Numbered from the stretch's first letter, positions 52,136 through 61,558 are shown. The stretch: DNA of 64,000 nt from Micavibrio sp. UBA5572 (GCA_002425415.1 DIMG01000010.1:153446-217445), one strand, 5' to 3'. The notes: generated by a model from the sequence alone, not told the origin. Translations and numbers: made by a program.

Positions 52136-52201
52136 TAATAGAATCAAGGGGTTGAAAATAGCCCCTTTTTTATTATGAAAATATTAGTTAGGATTCTATT
52201 A
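52136..52201 (+). terminator. secB terminator inside a 10-bp inverted repeat
   Basis: AAGGGG and CCCCTT (52146-52151 and 52162-52167) form a stem followed by TTTTA, a Rho-independent terminator. It is enclosed by a second perfect inverted repeat, TAATAGAATC at 52136-52145 and GATTCTATTA at 52192-52201. Confidence 0.75.
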
Positions 52202-52333
52202 ACACACTGAAATAAAACAATTTTTTATTCCGTTGGTTACATTCCGTTAACTATCCCCCCGTAGAATAGAACCATAGAGCAGTTTAAAACTGTTTGTGAA
52301 AATAAATCATATTGGGGTTGGGGCCTTAATCAA

Positions 52334-53596
52334 ATGGACAATACTACAGAGAATGGCGAACATGACACCGAGTTGCAGATTTGGCCACAGCAGGTTTGCA
52401 GGTTTGCGTATACTTTGAATAGCGGGCAACCTGTCCGTTGCACATGGATTAGCGATCAACCTCTGTTTTATTCGAATTTTGAAGATGCTGTGGATGATGA
52501 TTTCTTGTTGGATGACCCTATTCTCTTGGCTTTGGAGCGTGATATTGCCGATTTGCGCGAAAAAGCGACGGCTTATGATAAAATTGCCAAAGAATTTGAA
52601 GAGCCGGAAAGCCGGAAATTGGATCTATTTCGTGCGGATGCGGAACATGCATGTGATCGCGATTGTTCTGGCGAGAAGGATGATGGCCTTGAGTCATTGA
52701 TAGTTTTGGCACGTGATAGCCGTTTGGCCGCACAGTATTTGAGTTTTGCACAGCTGCATGGCGTTGATGTTCGTTTGAGCAATCAGGTTCTTGATGCAAC
52801 TTATGATCGTGATGCACAGGTGGTTTTGGTTCGTGCCGATATGGACATTGTCGACCAGATTTTGCTTTTGACACGTGAGTTGCGCAATATGTATCAACAT
52901 CGCCATGGTGCGGGTTTGCATCCATTGGCTCTTCATCCTGATTATGCTGTTTTGGTTAATCGTGCTCATACCGCAGATTTGGTGGTTAGTATGGTTCGTG
53001 TTGGCTGGGAGCTTCAATTGGCTGGACACAAAAATGTCTGGTCCAGAATTGAAAATTCGCCGATGGCGGATTTGGGGCGTGCTTTTGCACGTGAAGCGAT
53101 TGCAGATTTTCGGTCTATCCAGAATGGTGTGGCCGCACGTACAGTTTTTGAATCATGGTTCTTATCCGAAAGATGCCGTAAGGCTGATCGTTTGCTTATT
53201 CAGCAAATGTTGGCAGATTATCAGGGATATAGTTTTTCCGATAATATTGAAGCATCCCGCGTGATTGCAACGGATTTAATCAAAGCTTTGGGTATGATGC
53301 CGTTCGGACAAAATTATACCGAGTCTGTTGTTTCTCAAATTATGATTGATCCGGTTTTTACTGATGTTCGCGATCGATCCAATGCAAACTTTTTGTGGTT
53401 TATTAAGTTCGAGCGTTCTTTTGCCGATGCCGAAAAAGAATTGGTTGTGGATGCTCATGATAAGGTTCGGAATACAAAAAAGGTTACAGCTCAAATTCTT
53501 GCTTTTCCTGTCCGCACCAAAGTTTCTTCATCTAAAAAAGTTTCCGGTCAGGGGGGCGGTGAAATCGTCGAATTGCACCGTGTTGGTCAAGATTAG
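52334..53596 (+). CDS. Hypothetical protein, possible degenerate metallopeptidase fold
   Basis: The 420-residue soluble protein starts MDNTTENGEHDTELQIWPQQ. It has an acidic helical region (about 60-125) and a central region LIVLARDSRLAAQYLSFAQL to RTVFESWFLSERCR. The segment ILLLTRELRNMYQHRHG sits where a zinc-protease HExxH helix could be, but reads RELRN, so zinc hydrolysis is not supported. The C-terminus is basic and disordered. I do not recognise the family with confidence. It lies between secB and ubiA and has a 230-bp upstream region with a direct repeat of ATTCCGTT. Confidence 0.6.
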   Translation: MDNTTENGEHDTELQIWPQQVCRFAYTLNSGQPVRCTWISDQPLFYSNFEDAVDDDFLLDDPILLALERDIADLREKATAYDKIAKEFEEPESRKLDLFRADAEHACDRDCSGEKDDGLESLIVLARDSRLAAQYLSFAQLHGVDVRLSNQVLDATYDRDAQVVLVRADMDIVDQILLLTRELRNMYQHRHGAGLHPLALHPDYAVLVNRAHTADLVVSMVRVGWELQLAGHKNVWSRIENSPMADLGRAFAREAIADFRSIQNGVAARTVFESWFLSERCRKADRLLIQQMLADYQGYSFSDNIEASRVIATDLIKALGMMPFGQNYTESVVSQIMIDPVFTDVRDRSNANFLWFIKFERSFADAEKELVVDAHDKVRNTKKVTAQILAFPVRTKVSSSKKVSGQGGGEIVELHRVGQD

Positions 53597-53609
53597 GCTT
53601 CTTAGATAA

Positions 53610-54524
53610 TCAGATAATGGTTTCTATTAAGAAAGAGGCGGCGATTATCAGGCCGAAATCCCGATTGCTACGAAAGATCCTTAAAGATGAGGCTGGGTCG
53701 TGTTGATCCCATGTTTTGATTTGCCAAAATAGGTGGATTATGGCCAGTCCCAATCCTATCAACCCGAGTTCTGTCATCCCCGAAAGAATTGCCGAAAGCA
53801 CAAGGAGTGCTGCGGTTAATATATAAAATCCGGCACTATAAAAGCGGATATTTTTTCCGAATTTCAGAGCTGTGGATTTTATGCCGATCAGCGCATCATC
53901 GGTCATGTCTTGTTGGGCGTAAATCGTGTCATATCCCAATGTCCAAAACAGTCCGGCAGCGTACAAACTCAATGCAAAGGCTGGAATTGTGTCTGTTATC
54001 GAAGCAGCTCCCATTAATGCACCAAAGTTGAATGTGAGCCCCAGAATTGCTTGTGGATACCATGTTATCCGCTTGGCCAAAGGGTAAAGAATGACGGGGA
54101 TCAGTGAAATTATACCCAATGTGATGGTGGTCAGGTTAAAACATAGCAGAATGGCAAGGCCAAGACCCAAAAGGGCGAATAAAAAAATCAAAGCTTTTTT
54201 GGTTGATAGGTCGCCGGAGGCTAGCGGGCGATTTCTGGTTCTTTCGACTTTGGCGTCAAAATCTTTATCCCACAAATCATTGATGACACAGCCTGCGCCG
54301 CGCATAATCAGGGCTCCAAGCGCGAATAACATCATGTACAGTAATGTGTGTAGGGAAAATTGGCTGGATGCTGCTAAAATTGACCACCATGCAGGCAATA
54401 AAAGCAGCCATGTTCCAATCGGGCGGTCAAGGCGCATGAGTAATGCATAGGGTTTACATGCTGGGGGTAGCGCGGAAATCCAGCATTTTTCTTGTATATC
54501 AGTATGAGCGGAAGGATGGATCAT
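53610..54524 (-). CDS. ubiA: 4-hydroxybenzoate polyprenyltransferase
   Basis: The 304-residue membrane protein has about eight to nine helices. It carries the prenyl-diphosphate-binding motif GAGCVINDLWDKDFDAKVERT (NDxxDxxxD) and a second Asp-rich site YDTIYAQQDMTDDALIGIKS. It attaches the polyprenyl tail to 4-hydroxybenzoate in ubiquinone synthesis. Ubiquinone fits with the cytochrome oxidase genes downstream. It is convergent with the gene at 52334. Confidence 0.94.
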   Translation of the reverse strand: MIHPSAHTDIQEKCWISALPPACKPYALLMRLDRPIGTWLLLLPAWWSILAASSQFSLHTLLYMMLFALGALIMRGAGCVINDLWDKDFDAKVERTRNRPLASGDLSTKKALIFLFALLGLGLAILLCFNLTTITLGIISLIPVILYPLAKRITWYPQAILGLTFNFGALMGAASITDTIPAFALSLYAAGLFWTLGYDTIYAQQDMTDDALIGIKSTALKFGKNIRFYSAGFYILTAALLVLSAILSGMTELGLIGLGLAIIHLFWQIKTWDQHDPASSLRIFRSNRDFGLIIAASFLIETII

Positions 54525-54618
54525 CGCGCTATATTGATGAAATAAAAAAAATTGACAAGAAATCTTCTTGTGTATAGCGTTACGTAAATAATTAGAGGCG
54601 GTTATTGAAAGTGTAAAG

Positions 54619-55758
54619 ATGAAAAGGGAGGCTTATCGCGACTATGGGCATAGTGTCGAAAAGATAGCGAATTTGGTTCGCCGGATTAGCGACCATGAGT
54701 TAGAAAGTCCAGGACAAAAGGCATTGGTTGATGATTTTATATGTCATTTGCAAAATGTCCGGTTGATCCATGTTGTCGATTCATTGGTTTATATTTTTGA
54801 ACATGCTTCATACGACGTTTTGGACATTGTGACGGTTGCCGCAGAAAAACAGGCAACAGCGAAAAGATCGCTGGATCTGCGAGCAGAGGATATTCTTGCT
54901 TTGGTTGAGGCTTATCGGTCTATTCCCGGAGCCAAGGTTATGCGGGTTGATGATGGAGAGCCTGTTTCGGTGGAGGAGGCTTGTGTGGAAATAGAAGCAT
55001 TGGCAAAAAATTTAGAAACAAGAAGTGAGGGTGTAAAAATGGAAAAAGAATTTAATCGTACCAATCAAGGCTATAAAGGTCATGTTGCAGCAATAGAAGG
55101 TTTGGTCAACCAAATCGGTAGGGGTGATTTACTCGATCCTGCGCAAGCGATGCGCGTTCAAAAATTCATAGAACATCTTAAAAAAGTGCGGTTGGTGGAT
55201 ATTGCCAGTTCATTGGGCACTGTTTTTGAAAATGCTGCGCGGGATGTTTTGCCGCATATCACTGTTGCTGCGGAGGAACAGGCGGGGATCATGGAAGAGT
55301 CTTTGGGGGAACGCGCTGCGGATATGTTGGCTTTGGCTCAAGCTTACCGAGAGATTCCATGTCGAATGGTTTACCGTTACCGTGATAAAAAAGACTTAGG
55401 AATGGTCGCCTCTAAAGTGTCCTCTTCTATAGAGGATACAGTGTTTCAAGATTTAAGACGTCTGGATATTAGGCAGACCGTAGAGGCTTTTGAGGCTTTG
55501 GTGGTTTATATCAACCGCGATGTTTATGATGCAGGTCATCGTCGCGAGCAATTTGAAAGATTATCCGATCTTCTTTATGCAAAAGTAGCGGGGTATATTG
55601 AGGATATTGATAATGGAGATGCTACAAAATATCCGCTTGAAGTGGCAGAACGTAATATAGCCCTTCTTGTTCAATTTGCAGCCCCTGATGTTGATTCAGA
55701 GACAGTTCAAGCCTATGCGCCGTCAGCACGAGTTTTGGAGGGCGCTCCCTTATTGTAA
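54619..55758 (+). CDS. Hypothetical protein with two tandem helical repeats
   Basis: The 379-residue protein contains two clear copies of a module of about 96 residues, at about residues 8-103 and 151-247. Matching pieces include VRLIHVVDSLVYIFEHA with VRLVDIASSLGTVFENA, and ITVAAEEQAG with VTVAAEKQAT. Each module ends LALVEAYRSIP or LALAQAYREIP. A weaker third, helical segment (about 292-345) may be a decayed copy. It has no signal peptide or membrane helix. No family is recognised. It lies between ubiA (divergent) and rsmE, with an AAAGGGAGG-like ribosome site overlapping the first codons. Confidence 0.65.
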   Translation: MKREAYRDYGHSVEKIANLVRRISDHELESPGQKALVDDFICHLQNVRLIHVVDSLVYIFEHASYDVLDIVTVAAEKQATAKRSLDLRAEDILALVEAYRSIPGAKVMRVDDGEPVSVEEACVEIEALAKNLETRSEGVKMEKEFNRTNQGYKGHVAAIEGLVNQIGRGDLLDPAQAMRVQKFIEHLKKVRLVDIASSLGTVFENAARDVLPHITVAAEEQAGIMEESLGERAADMLALAQAYREIPCRMVYRYRDKKDLGMVASKVSSSIEDTVFQDLRRLDIRQTVEAFEALVVYINRDVYDAGHRREQFERLSDLLYAKVAGYIEDIDNGDATKYPLEVAERNIALLVQFAAPDVDSETVQAYAPSARVLEGAPLL

Positions 55759-55814
55759 GTGCCTATGAAATTCTTCATTTTATTGAAAAATGGGGCGTGG
55801 TATAAGTTTTCTTA

Positions 55815-56555
55815 ATGTCCGCATCTGATTTTTTTCATTTACTCAGGCTTCATGTTTCAGCCCCTCTTGTGCAAGAGGCGGCTGTTACGTTGTCCGAGGC
55901 ACAAGGCCATTATTTGCGGCATGTGATGCGGTTGGAGAGCGGGGCACAGATCCGACTTTTTAATCAGGAACAAGGCGAATGGCTGGGGACGCTTGAGTGT
56001 CCATCCAAAAAATTGACTGTCGTTCAATTGCTGAATTTGCTGCGCGCGCCCGAGGTTGTTTTGCGGCAGGTTCATCTGGTTTTCTCACCGATTAAAAAAG
56101 ACCGCATGGATTGGTTAATTGAAAAAGCTGTGGAATTGGGGGTGACGGATTTGCATCCGGTTTTGATGCGAAGATCTGTGATGCGTGACATCAAGGTTGA
56201 GCGGGTGGAGGCACAAATTGTCGAGGCGGCAGAGCAATGTGAACGGCTTGATATTCCCAGACTTTATCCTTTGGAGAGTTTACCGAAATTTCTAAAATCC
56301 CATGATGGGGAACAAAAGATTTATGCTGCACTTGAGAGAAGAGAGGCTCCTGTTTTGTCAGAGATTTTTGATCGCACACTTGATCCTTATTTCTATATGA
56401 TAGGGCCGGAGGGGGGTTTTGATCCCGAAGAGATTGCTCTTTTATGTGCGCAGGCTTGTATTGTGCCTGTTTCGCTGGGGGCAAGAATCTTGCGAGCGGA
56501 AACAGCGGCTTTGTTTGGATTAAGCTCTTTTTTATATGAAAATATGAAAGAATAA
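55815..56555 (+). CDS. rsmE: 16S rRNA (uracil1498-N3)-methyltransferase RsmE
   Basis: The 246-residue protein has an N-terminal PUA-like domain (about 10-80) and a SPOUT methyltransferase knot. KKDRMDWLIEKAVELGVTDL, YMIGPEGGFDPEEIAL and SLGARILRAETAALFGLS are visible, forming the SAM-binding trefoil. It methylates U1498 of 16S rRNA. ubiA-rsmE proximity is typical for Alphaproteobacteria. Confidence 0.95.
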   Translation: MSASDFFHLLRLHVSAPLVQEAAVTLSEAQGHYLRHVMRLESGAQIRLFNQEQGEWLGTLECPSKKLTVVQLLNLLRAPEVVLRQVHLVFSPIKKDRMDWLIEKAVELGVTDLHPVLMRRSVMRDIKVERVEAQIVEAAEQCERLDIPRLYPLESLPKFLKSHDGEQKIYAALERREAPVLSEIFDRTLDPYFYMIGPEGGFDPEEIALLCAQACIVPVSLGARILRAETAALFGLSSFLYENMKE

Positions 56556-56632
56556 TTGCCTCTGTATTTTTTTGAGAAACTGCGGCATAGTGTCCGTGAA
56601 TATTCCGGAATTTCGAACCCAATGATAATCAA

Positions 56633-57544
56633 ATGACCCGCATTACTTTTGCTTCTCTTGCTTTTTTTCTTTCATTCCTTCTTCCTTTGGTTGCGTTTGC
56701 TGTGCCCGCTCTTGCGGCTCCGGACTTTTCCCAGATGTTGAATTGGCCGCATAAGTTTCAAGATTCTGTCACGCCAGCCATGGATCATATTGTGTCTTTT
56801 CACACAATGCTGTTGTACATCATTACTGCGATTGTGATCTTTGTCACTGCTCTTTTGATCTATGTTATGGTGCGGTTTAATGCCAAGGCCAATCCCGTTC
56901 CCTCCACGACCACTCATAATGTGATGCTGGAAGTTTTGTGGACTGTGGTTCCTGTTGTAATTCTGATTGTGATTGCCGTTCCGTCCTTTAAGTTATTATT
57001 TTTTGAAGCCAGAAATCCAACGCCGGAATTGACTGTCAAAGTGATTGGCCATCAATGGAACTGGGAATATGAATACCCTGATAACGGGGATGTCTCTTTT
57101 ACTGCCAATATGTTGGCGGCTCATGAAATTGATCCGGCCAAAGGACAAAAACGGTTGTTATCGACAGATAATCCGGTTGTTTTGCCTGTTGATACCAATA
57201 TTGTTTTTGAAGTGACTGCAACCGATGTGATCCACTCTTTTGCTGTTCCGGCTTTCGGGATCAAGATTGATGCTGTTCCCGGGCGTCTTAATTCGTCATG
57301 GGCGCGGATTATCAGGACAGGTACGTATTTCGGGCAATGTTCCGAGATTTGCGGTAAAGGTCATGGTTCTATGCCTATTGAAATCAAAGTAGTTAGCAAG
57401 GAAGATTTTGCTGGTTGGATCAAGAGTCAGGGGGGGGCGATGCCAGATGGTGCTTCAGATAGTCCGGCTGTCTCTGCTTCAGAGGTTCATGCGGATGAGG
57501 TTGTGCCTCAGGATCTACCTGTTCCGGTTACTGTTAAAAAATAA
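56633..57544 (+). CDS. coxB: Cytochrome c oxidase subunit II
   Basis: The 303-residue protein has an N-terminal signal peptide, two membrane helices (about 60-85 and 100-120), and a periplasmic cupredoxin domain. The CuA ligands are visible in VIHSFAVPAFGIK (His) and GQCSEICGKGHGSM (Cys, Cys, His, Met). The cytochrome c docking region QWNWEYEYPD is also present. It receives electrons from cytochrome c. It precedes coxA by 28 bp. Confidence 0.96.
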   Translation: MTRITFASLAFFLSFLLPLVAFAVPALAAPDFSQMLNWPHKFQDSVTPAMDHIVSFHTMLLYIITAIVIFVTALLIYVMVRFNAKANPVPSTTTHNVMLEVLWTVVPVVILIVIAVPSFKLLFFEARNPTPELTVKVIGHQWNWEYEYPDNGDVSFTANMLAAHEIDPAKGQKRLLSTDNPVVLPVDTNIVFEVTATDVIHSFAVPAFGIKIDAVPGRLNSSWARIIRTGTYFGQCSEICGKGHGSMPIEIKVVSKEDFAGWIKSQGGAMPDGASDSPAVSASEVHADEVVPQDLPVPVTVKK

Positions 57545-57572
57545 ATTGTAAGATAAAAGCCTTTAAGGAAAA

Positions 57573-59189
57573 ATGACTATGTCTGACCATTCCCACGCTG
57601 CACATGACGATCATTCTCATGACCACAAGCCCGGGTTCTTTGCTCGCTGGTTCTGTTCGACCAACCATAAAGATATTGGGACGCTTTATATAATCTTCTC
57701 GATTATGGCTGGACTGATTGGTGGAGCATTTTCGGTGATAATGCGGATGGAGCTTCAAGAGCCTGGATTGCAGTATATTGCCGAAGGTTCCGAGCATATC
57801 TGGAATGTCTGGATTACAGCGCATGGTCTTATCATGGTGTTCTTTGTTGTGATGCCCGGACTGATCGGTGGGTTTGGCAACTGGTTTGTGCCGTTGATGA
57901 TCGGGGCTCCTGACATGGCTTTTCCACGATTGAACAATATTTCATTTTGGCTAATCGTTCCGGCCTTCTTGTTACTGGTTGCGTCTGTGTTTGTTGGTGG
58001 TGGAGCAGGAACAGGTTGGACAGTTTATCCGCCTTTGTCGAGCATTGTCGGGCATCCGGGTATGTCGGTCGATATGGCGATTTTTGCGCTTCACCTTGCG
58101 GGGGCAAGTTCTATTCTGGGTGGCGCGAATTTTATCGCTACGATCTTTAATATGCGTGCGCCTGGCATGACTTTACACAAAATGCCTTTGTTTGCGTGGT
58201 CGATGTTGGTCACAGCCTTTTTGTTGGTGTTATCCGTTCCTGTTTTGGGTGGTGCCATCACCATGCTGTTGACTGACCGGAATTTTGGAACGAATTTCTT
58301 TAAACCTGAAGGGGGCGGAGATCCGATTTTGTATCAACATTTGTTCTGGTTTTTTGGCCACCCCGAAGTTTACATTATGATTTTGCCTGCTTTCGGGATT
58401 ATCAGTCATATCATTTCAACCTTCTCGAAAAAACCGGTTTTTGGTTATCTCGGGATGGCTTATGCGATGGTTGCTATTGGGTTTGTTGGGTTTATTGTCT
58501 GGGCTCACCACATGTATACAACGGGTTTGTCTGTTGATACGCGGGCTTATTTCACGGCAGCAACTTTGATTATTGCCGTTCCGACAGGGGTTAAGATTTT
58601 CTCATGGATTGCAACAATGTGGGGTGGTTCTATCGAGTTTAAAACCCCAATGTTGTGGGCCATCGGATTTATCTTCCTGTTTACCATTGGTGGTGTAACT
58701 GGTGTTGTTCTGGCGAATGGCGGGATGGATATTGTGTTGCATGATACTTATTATGTTGTTGCTCACTTCCATTACGTTCTTTCGCTGGGAGCTGTGTTTG
58801 CCCTGTTTGCCGGATTCTATTATTGGATTGGCAAAATGTCGGGCCGTCAATATCCGGAATGGGCAGGAAAGGTTCATTTCTTTACAACATTTATTGGCGT
58901 GAATATGATTTTCTTTCCGCAGCATTTCCTTGGCCTTGCCGGTATGCCACGCCGTTATCCTGATTATCAGGATGGTTTGGAAGGATGGAATTATCTCTCA
59001 TCGTTGGGGGCCTATATTTCATTCGGCAGCACCATTTTCTTTATCGGGATTGTTTTTTATACACTGTTCTTTGGTCGCCGTGTCGGCGGGAATTACTGGA
59101 ACGTCCAGCCGAATACCATGACTTTGGAATGGACGGTTTCTTCACCGCCGCCATTCCACCAGTTTGATATTCAGCCTGAAGTGAAATAA
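57573..59189 (+). CDS. coxA: Cytochrome c oxidase subunit I (aa3 type)
   Basis: The 538-residue protein has 12 membrane helices. FWFFGHPEVYIMILPAFG holds the CuB His and the cross-linked Tyr, AHHMYTTGL the other CuB His pair, and DTYYVVAHFHYVLSLG the heme ligands. It reduces O2 to water and pumps protons. A His-rich N-terminus (HSHAAHDDHSHDHK) is notable. ctaB, ctaG and coxC, which usually follow, are absent; a terminator at 59200 ends the unit after two genes. Confidence 0.97.
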   Translation: MTMSDHSHAAHDDHSHDHKPGFFARWFCSTNHKDIGTLYIIFSIMAGLIGGAFSVIMRMELQEPGLQYIAEGSEHIWNVWITAHGLIMVFFVVMPGLIGGFGNWFVPLMIGAPDMAFPRLNNISFWLIVPAFLLLVASVFVGGGAGTGWTVYPPLSSIVGHPGMSVDMAIFALHLAGASSILGGANFIATIFNMRAPGMTLHKMPLFAWSMLVTAFLLVLSVPVLGGAITMLLTDRNFGTNFFKPEGGGDPILYQHLFWFFGHPEVYIMILPAFGIISHIISTFSKKPVFGYLGMAYAMVAIGFVGFIVWAHHMYTTGLSVDTRAYFTAATLIIAVPTGVKIFSWIATMWGGSIEFKTPMLWAIGFIFLFTIGGVTGVVLANGGMDIVLHDTYYVVAHFHYVLSLGAVFALFAGFYYWIGKMSGRQYPEWAGKVHFFTTFIGVNMIFFPQHFLGLAGMPRRYPDYQDGLEGWNYLSSLGAYISFGSTIFFIGIVFYTLFFGRRVGGNYWNVQPNTMTLEWTVSSPPPFHQFDIQPEVK

Positions 59190-59199
59190 TATAAAATTT

Positions 59200-59223
59200 A
59201 ACGCCCCATTCGGGGCGTTTTTT
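59200..59223 (+). terminator. Rho-independent terminator of coxBA
   Basis: AACGCCCC and GGGGCGTT form an 8-bp G+C-rich stem with a 4-base loop, followed by TTTT. It lies 11 bp after the coxA stop and is a textbook terminator. Confidence 0.9.
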
Positions 59224-59235
59224 GATTTGTTTGGA

Positions 59236-59637
59236 TTATCTTCGGAACATGCCTTGTATAGCGTGATGTGTTGCCATGCGTGCACCCTGTTCTATGCCAC
59301 GTATAGATCTTTCAATTTGTTGCCCGCCTATTTGGAATGATCTGTCGATTTGGGGGTTGCCAGTTGTAAATTGTCCGTTGTTTGTCATCGCGGTGTGAAA
59401 AGAATTTCCAATAGATTGTTGTGGAAATCTTCCATGATCTTGCCCAATGGATGGGCGCATTTGTGGGGAGTTATAATCGTGGGTTGCGCCAACATTCAGA
59501 GTCATTATCGGATTTGTTGACCCACCATTGCCGCCACCAAAGGACATACCCATCCGATCAAACAAATTGCTCATGCCTTGCGAGAGCTTGTCCCAGATGT
59601 TGCCGAGTGTTTCTTTTATGTTATCTAAAAATTCCAT
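59236..59637 (-). CDS. Hypothetical protein
   Basis: The 133-residue protein starts MEFLDNIKETLGNIWDKLSQ, an amphipathic helix, followed by a Gly/Asn/Gln-rich low-complexity middle (about 34-95). It ends with a charged helix (IERSIRGIEQGARMATHHAI). No family recognised. It lies between convergent coxA and the divergent SIMPL gene. Confidence 0.5.
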   Translation of the reverse strand: MEFLDNIKETLGNIWDKLSQGMSNLFDRMGMSFGGGNGGSTNPIMTLNVGATHDYNSPQMRPSIGQDHGRFPQQSIGNSFHTAMTNNGQFTTGNPQIDRSFQIGGQQIERSIRGIEQGARMATHHAIQGMFRR

Positions 59638-59747
59638 TTAAACCCTGTTATTAATATACATAATAGTTATTCTTTCCTAAGAAAGTATAAATAAAATTTG
59701 CATTTCCCTTTGTGCTAGGGCTAGATACTCCTTTAGGAGAGCTGCCT

Positions 59748-60506
59748 ATGACCGAACCAAAGTCCCCTTGTCTTCAATCAAATTTATGGCCTGTTATGGT
59801 CGGATTGATCTTTTTATCTCTGGCTGTGGGATTTAGTGGGGAAAAGTTGTTGGCGGGTCTCAAGCAATTCCGGAGCTATGATCGCTTTGTGGTGGTCAAA
59901 GGGCTTTCCACGAAAGATGTTGTGGCCGATCAAGGCGTTTGGGTTCTGAATTTTACGGTTACGGGCGATCAACTTGCTGCGGCTCAGGCTTTAATTGAAT
60001 CCCATGAAAAAAATGTTCGAGCCTATCTGGTGTCTCAAGGTCTTTTGGATGATCAGATCATGCTGCAAAATTTTACGGTGTCTGATAATCAGGCCAAGAC
60101 ATACGGGGAGAGTGACCAAGGGGCTCCGCGTTATGTTTTAACTGAGGCTTTGTTGGCGCGTAGTTCTGATGTCGGAGCTGTTTTGCGTGCATCGCAGAAT
60201 ATTGCCGAGTTGGTTAAAGAAGGGGTTACTTTGGGGACGCCGAATGGTGGGTGGAATCCTGCCCCGCAATATACGTTTACCAAGATCAATGAGATCAAAC
60301 CGGATATGATTGCGGAAGCGACTAAAAATGCGCGGGTTGCTGCAGAGCAATTTGCCAAGGATAGTGGGCAAGCTGTTGGAAAAATCCGGAGTGCCAATCA
60401 AGGCGTATTGCAGATCGAGCCGCGTGATCCTGGTGTTACGGAAGGAGAAACCCCCTATAAGTCTGTCAGGGTTGTTTCGACTGTCGAGTATTATCTCGAG
60501 GATTAG
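59748..60506 (+). CDS. SIMPL domain (DUF541) protein
   Basis: The 252-residue protein has one N-terminal hydrophobic segment (about 16-38) and a SIMPL domain. It includes FVVVKGLSTKDVVADQGVWVLNFTVTG, AQALIESHEKNVRAYLVSQGL and ARVAAEQFAKDSGQAVGKIRSANQG. The family is periplasmic or membrane-anchored, and its function is not settled. AGGAGA precedes the ATG at 59748, which is preferred to the frame start at 59712. Its 3' end overlaps argF by 41 bp in the opposite direction. Confidence 0.85.
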   Translation: MTEPKSPCLQSNLWPVMVGLIFLSLAVGFSGEKLLAGLKQFRSYDRFVVVKGLSTKDVVADQGVWVLNFTVTGDQLAAAQALIESHEKNVRAYLVSQGLLDDQIMLQNFTVSDNQAKTYGESDQGAPRYVLTEALLARSSDVGAVLRASQNIAELVKEGVTLGTPNGGWNPAPQYTFTKINEIKPDMIAEATKNARVAAEQFAKDSGQAVGKIRSANQGVLQIEPRDPGVTEGETPYKSVRVVSTVEYYLED

Positions 60507-61428
60507 CATTCTGGTTGCGGTAGTGGACTCTGACTCCTGAATTTTCAAAGCACCAAGCCAAAATGGCTTTTTGAGCATGAAGTCTGTTTTCAGCTTCATC
60601 GTAGATCACACAGGCTGGCGTGGACAGAACCTCATCTGTGACTTCCTCGCCCCGGTGAATGGGCATGCAATGCATAAAGATAGCATCGGGGTTTGCCGCC
60701 GCCATTAGTTTTTTTGTTACCTGATAAGGTTGGAAAATCTGCGTGCCCTTTCCTTCTTGCCCCATTGAAACCCAAGTGTCGGTTACGATGACATTGGCAT
60801 GTTCGGCGGCTTCATAGGGGTCATCAACGATTTTTATGCCGTTTAAATTTGAAGAATCAGGTTGCAGAGAAGGAGGAATGGCCATAACCAGCTCAAAGCC
60901 AAATTTAGGGGCGGCCTGAATGAAGGTTTTTGCTACATTGTTATAATCCCCCATCCATGCAATTTTTACACCGCTTGTTGATCCGAATTTTTCTTCAATC
61001 GTCATCATATCTGCCATGATTTGGCACGGGTGGGATTCGTTGGTTAGGGCGTTAATAACCGGAATGCTGGAATGTGTTGCCAGTTCTTCAACTAATTCGT
61101 GGTTGCCAATTCTGATCATGACGCCATCGACAAAGCGGGACAGGACTTTTGCCGTATCTTCTACGCTTTCTGCTCCACCCAATTGGATTTCGTCAATGCC
61201 CATGACAATGGTGTGGCCGCCTAATTGTTTCATGGCGACTTCGAATGACAATCTGGTTCTGGTTGATTTTTTGTCAAAAATCATTGCCAGAGACATGCCG
61301 TCAAAAAGCTGTGGGGGGGCGAATTTCTGCTGTTTCAGGCGGTGGCCGTGTCCCATAATCTCCCGAATAGTTTGTGTGGGAATCTCGTTTAAATTTATAA
61401 AATGGTTTGGGGTCTGAATCATCGTCAT
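60466..61428 (-). CDS. argF: Ornithine carbamoyltransferase
   Basis: The 320-residue protein has the carbamoyl-phosphate loop FDKKSTRTRLSFEVAM, NALTNESHPCQIMADMMT, and ornithine-site residues in DTWVSMGQE and MHCMPIHRGEEVTDEV. It makes citrulline in arginine synthesis. The family usually ends near the AILAWCF helix; here about 25 extra residues follow, antisense to the SIMPL gene. argD, its common partner, is not in the window. Confidence 0.95.
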   Translation of the reverse strand: MTMIQTPNHFINLNEIPTQTIREIMGHGHRLKQQKFAPPQLFDGMSLAMIFDKKSTRTRLSFEVAMKQLGGHTIVMGIDEIQLGGAESVEDTAKVLSRFVDGVMIRIGNHELVEELATHSSIPVINALTNESHPCQIMADMMTIEEKFGSTSGVKIAWMGDYNNVAKTFIQAAPKFGFELVMAIPPSLQPDSSNLNGIKIVDDPYEAAEHANVIVTDTWVSMGQEGKGTQIFQPYQVTKKLMAAANPDAIFMHCMPIHRGEEVTDEVLSTPACVIYDEAENRLHAQKAILAWCFENSGVRVHYRNQNANPRDNTRQSKQP

Positions 61429-61558
61429 TGCTCTTTTTGTCTTGCATGCCTGTTTTGCACGTCTTTTCTTGTCGTTACAATGGATTTCGTACCAAAAATT
61501 TAATTGATTTGACTATAGAGGTCAAAAACCAGAAAATACCCAGGCATTTTGCGTATGC

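Noticed and set aside
52240..52265. CtrA-type or operator repeat (two ATTCCGTT copies)
   Set aside because: The second halves of the repeats differ and the TTAA-N7-TTAA pattern is not met; the repeat is too short to claim.
52700..53095. Extra CACGTG sites (GGCACGTGATAG, GACACGTGAGTT, TGCACGTGAAGC)
   Set aside because: They share only the 6-bp core with parS, lack the flanking TTTC/GAAA arms, and lie in coding sequence far from the par operon.
54552..54578. Promoter TTGACA with TATAGC before the two-repeat protein
   Set aside because: The spacing is only 15 bp, so it is not supported beyond the -35-like match.
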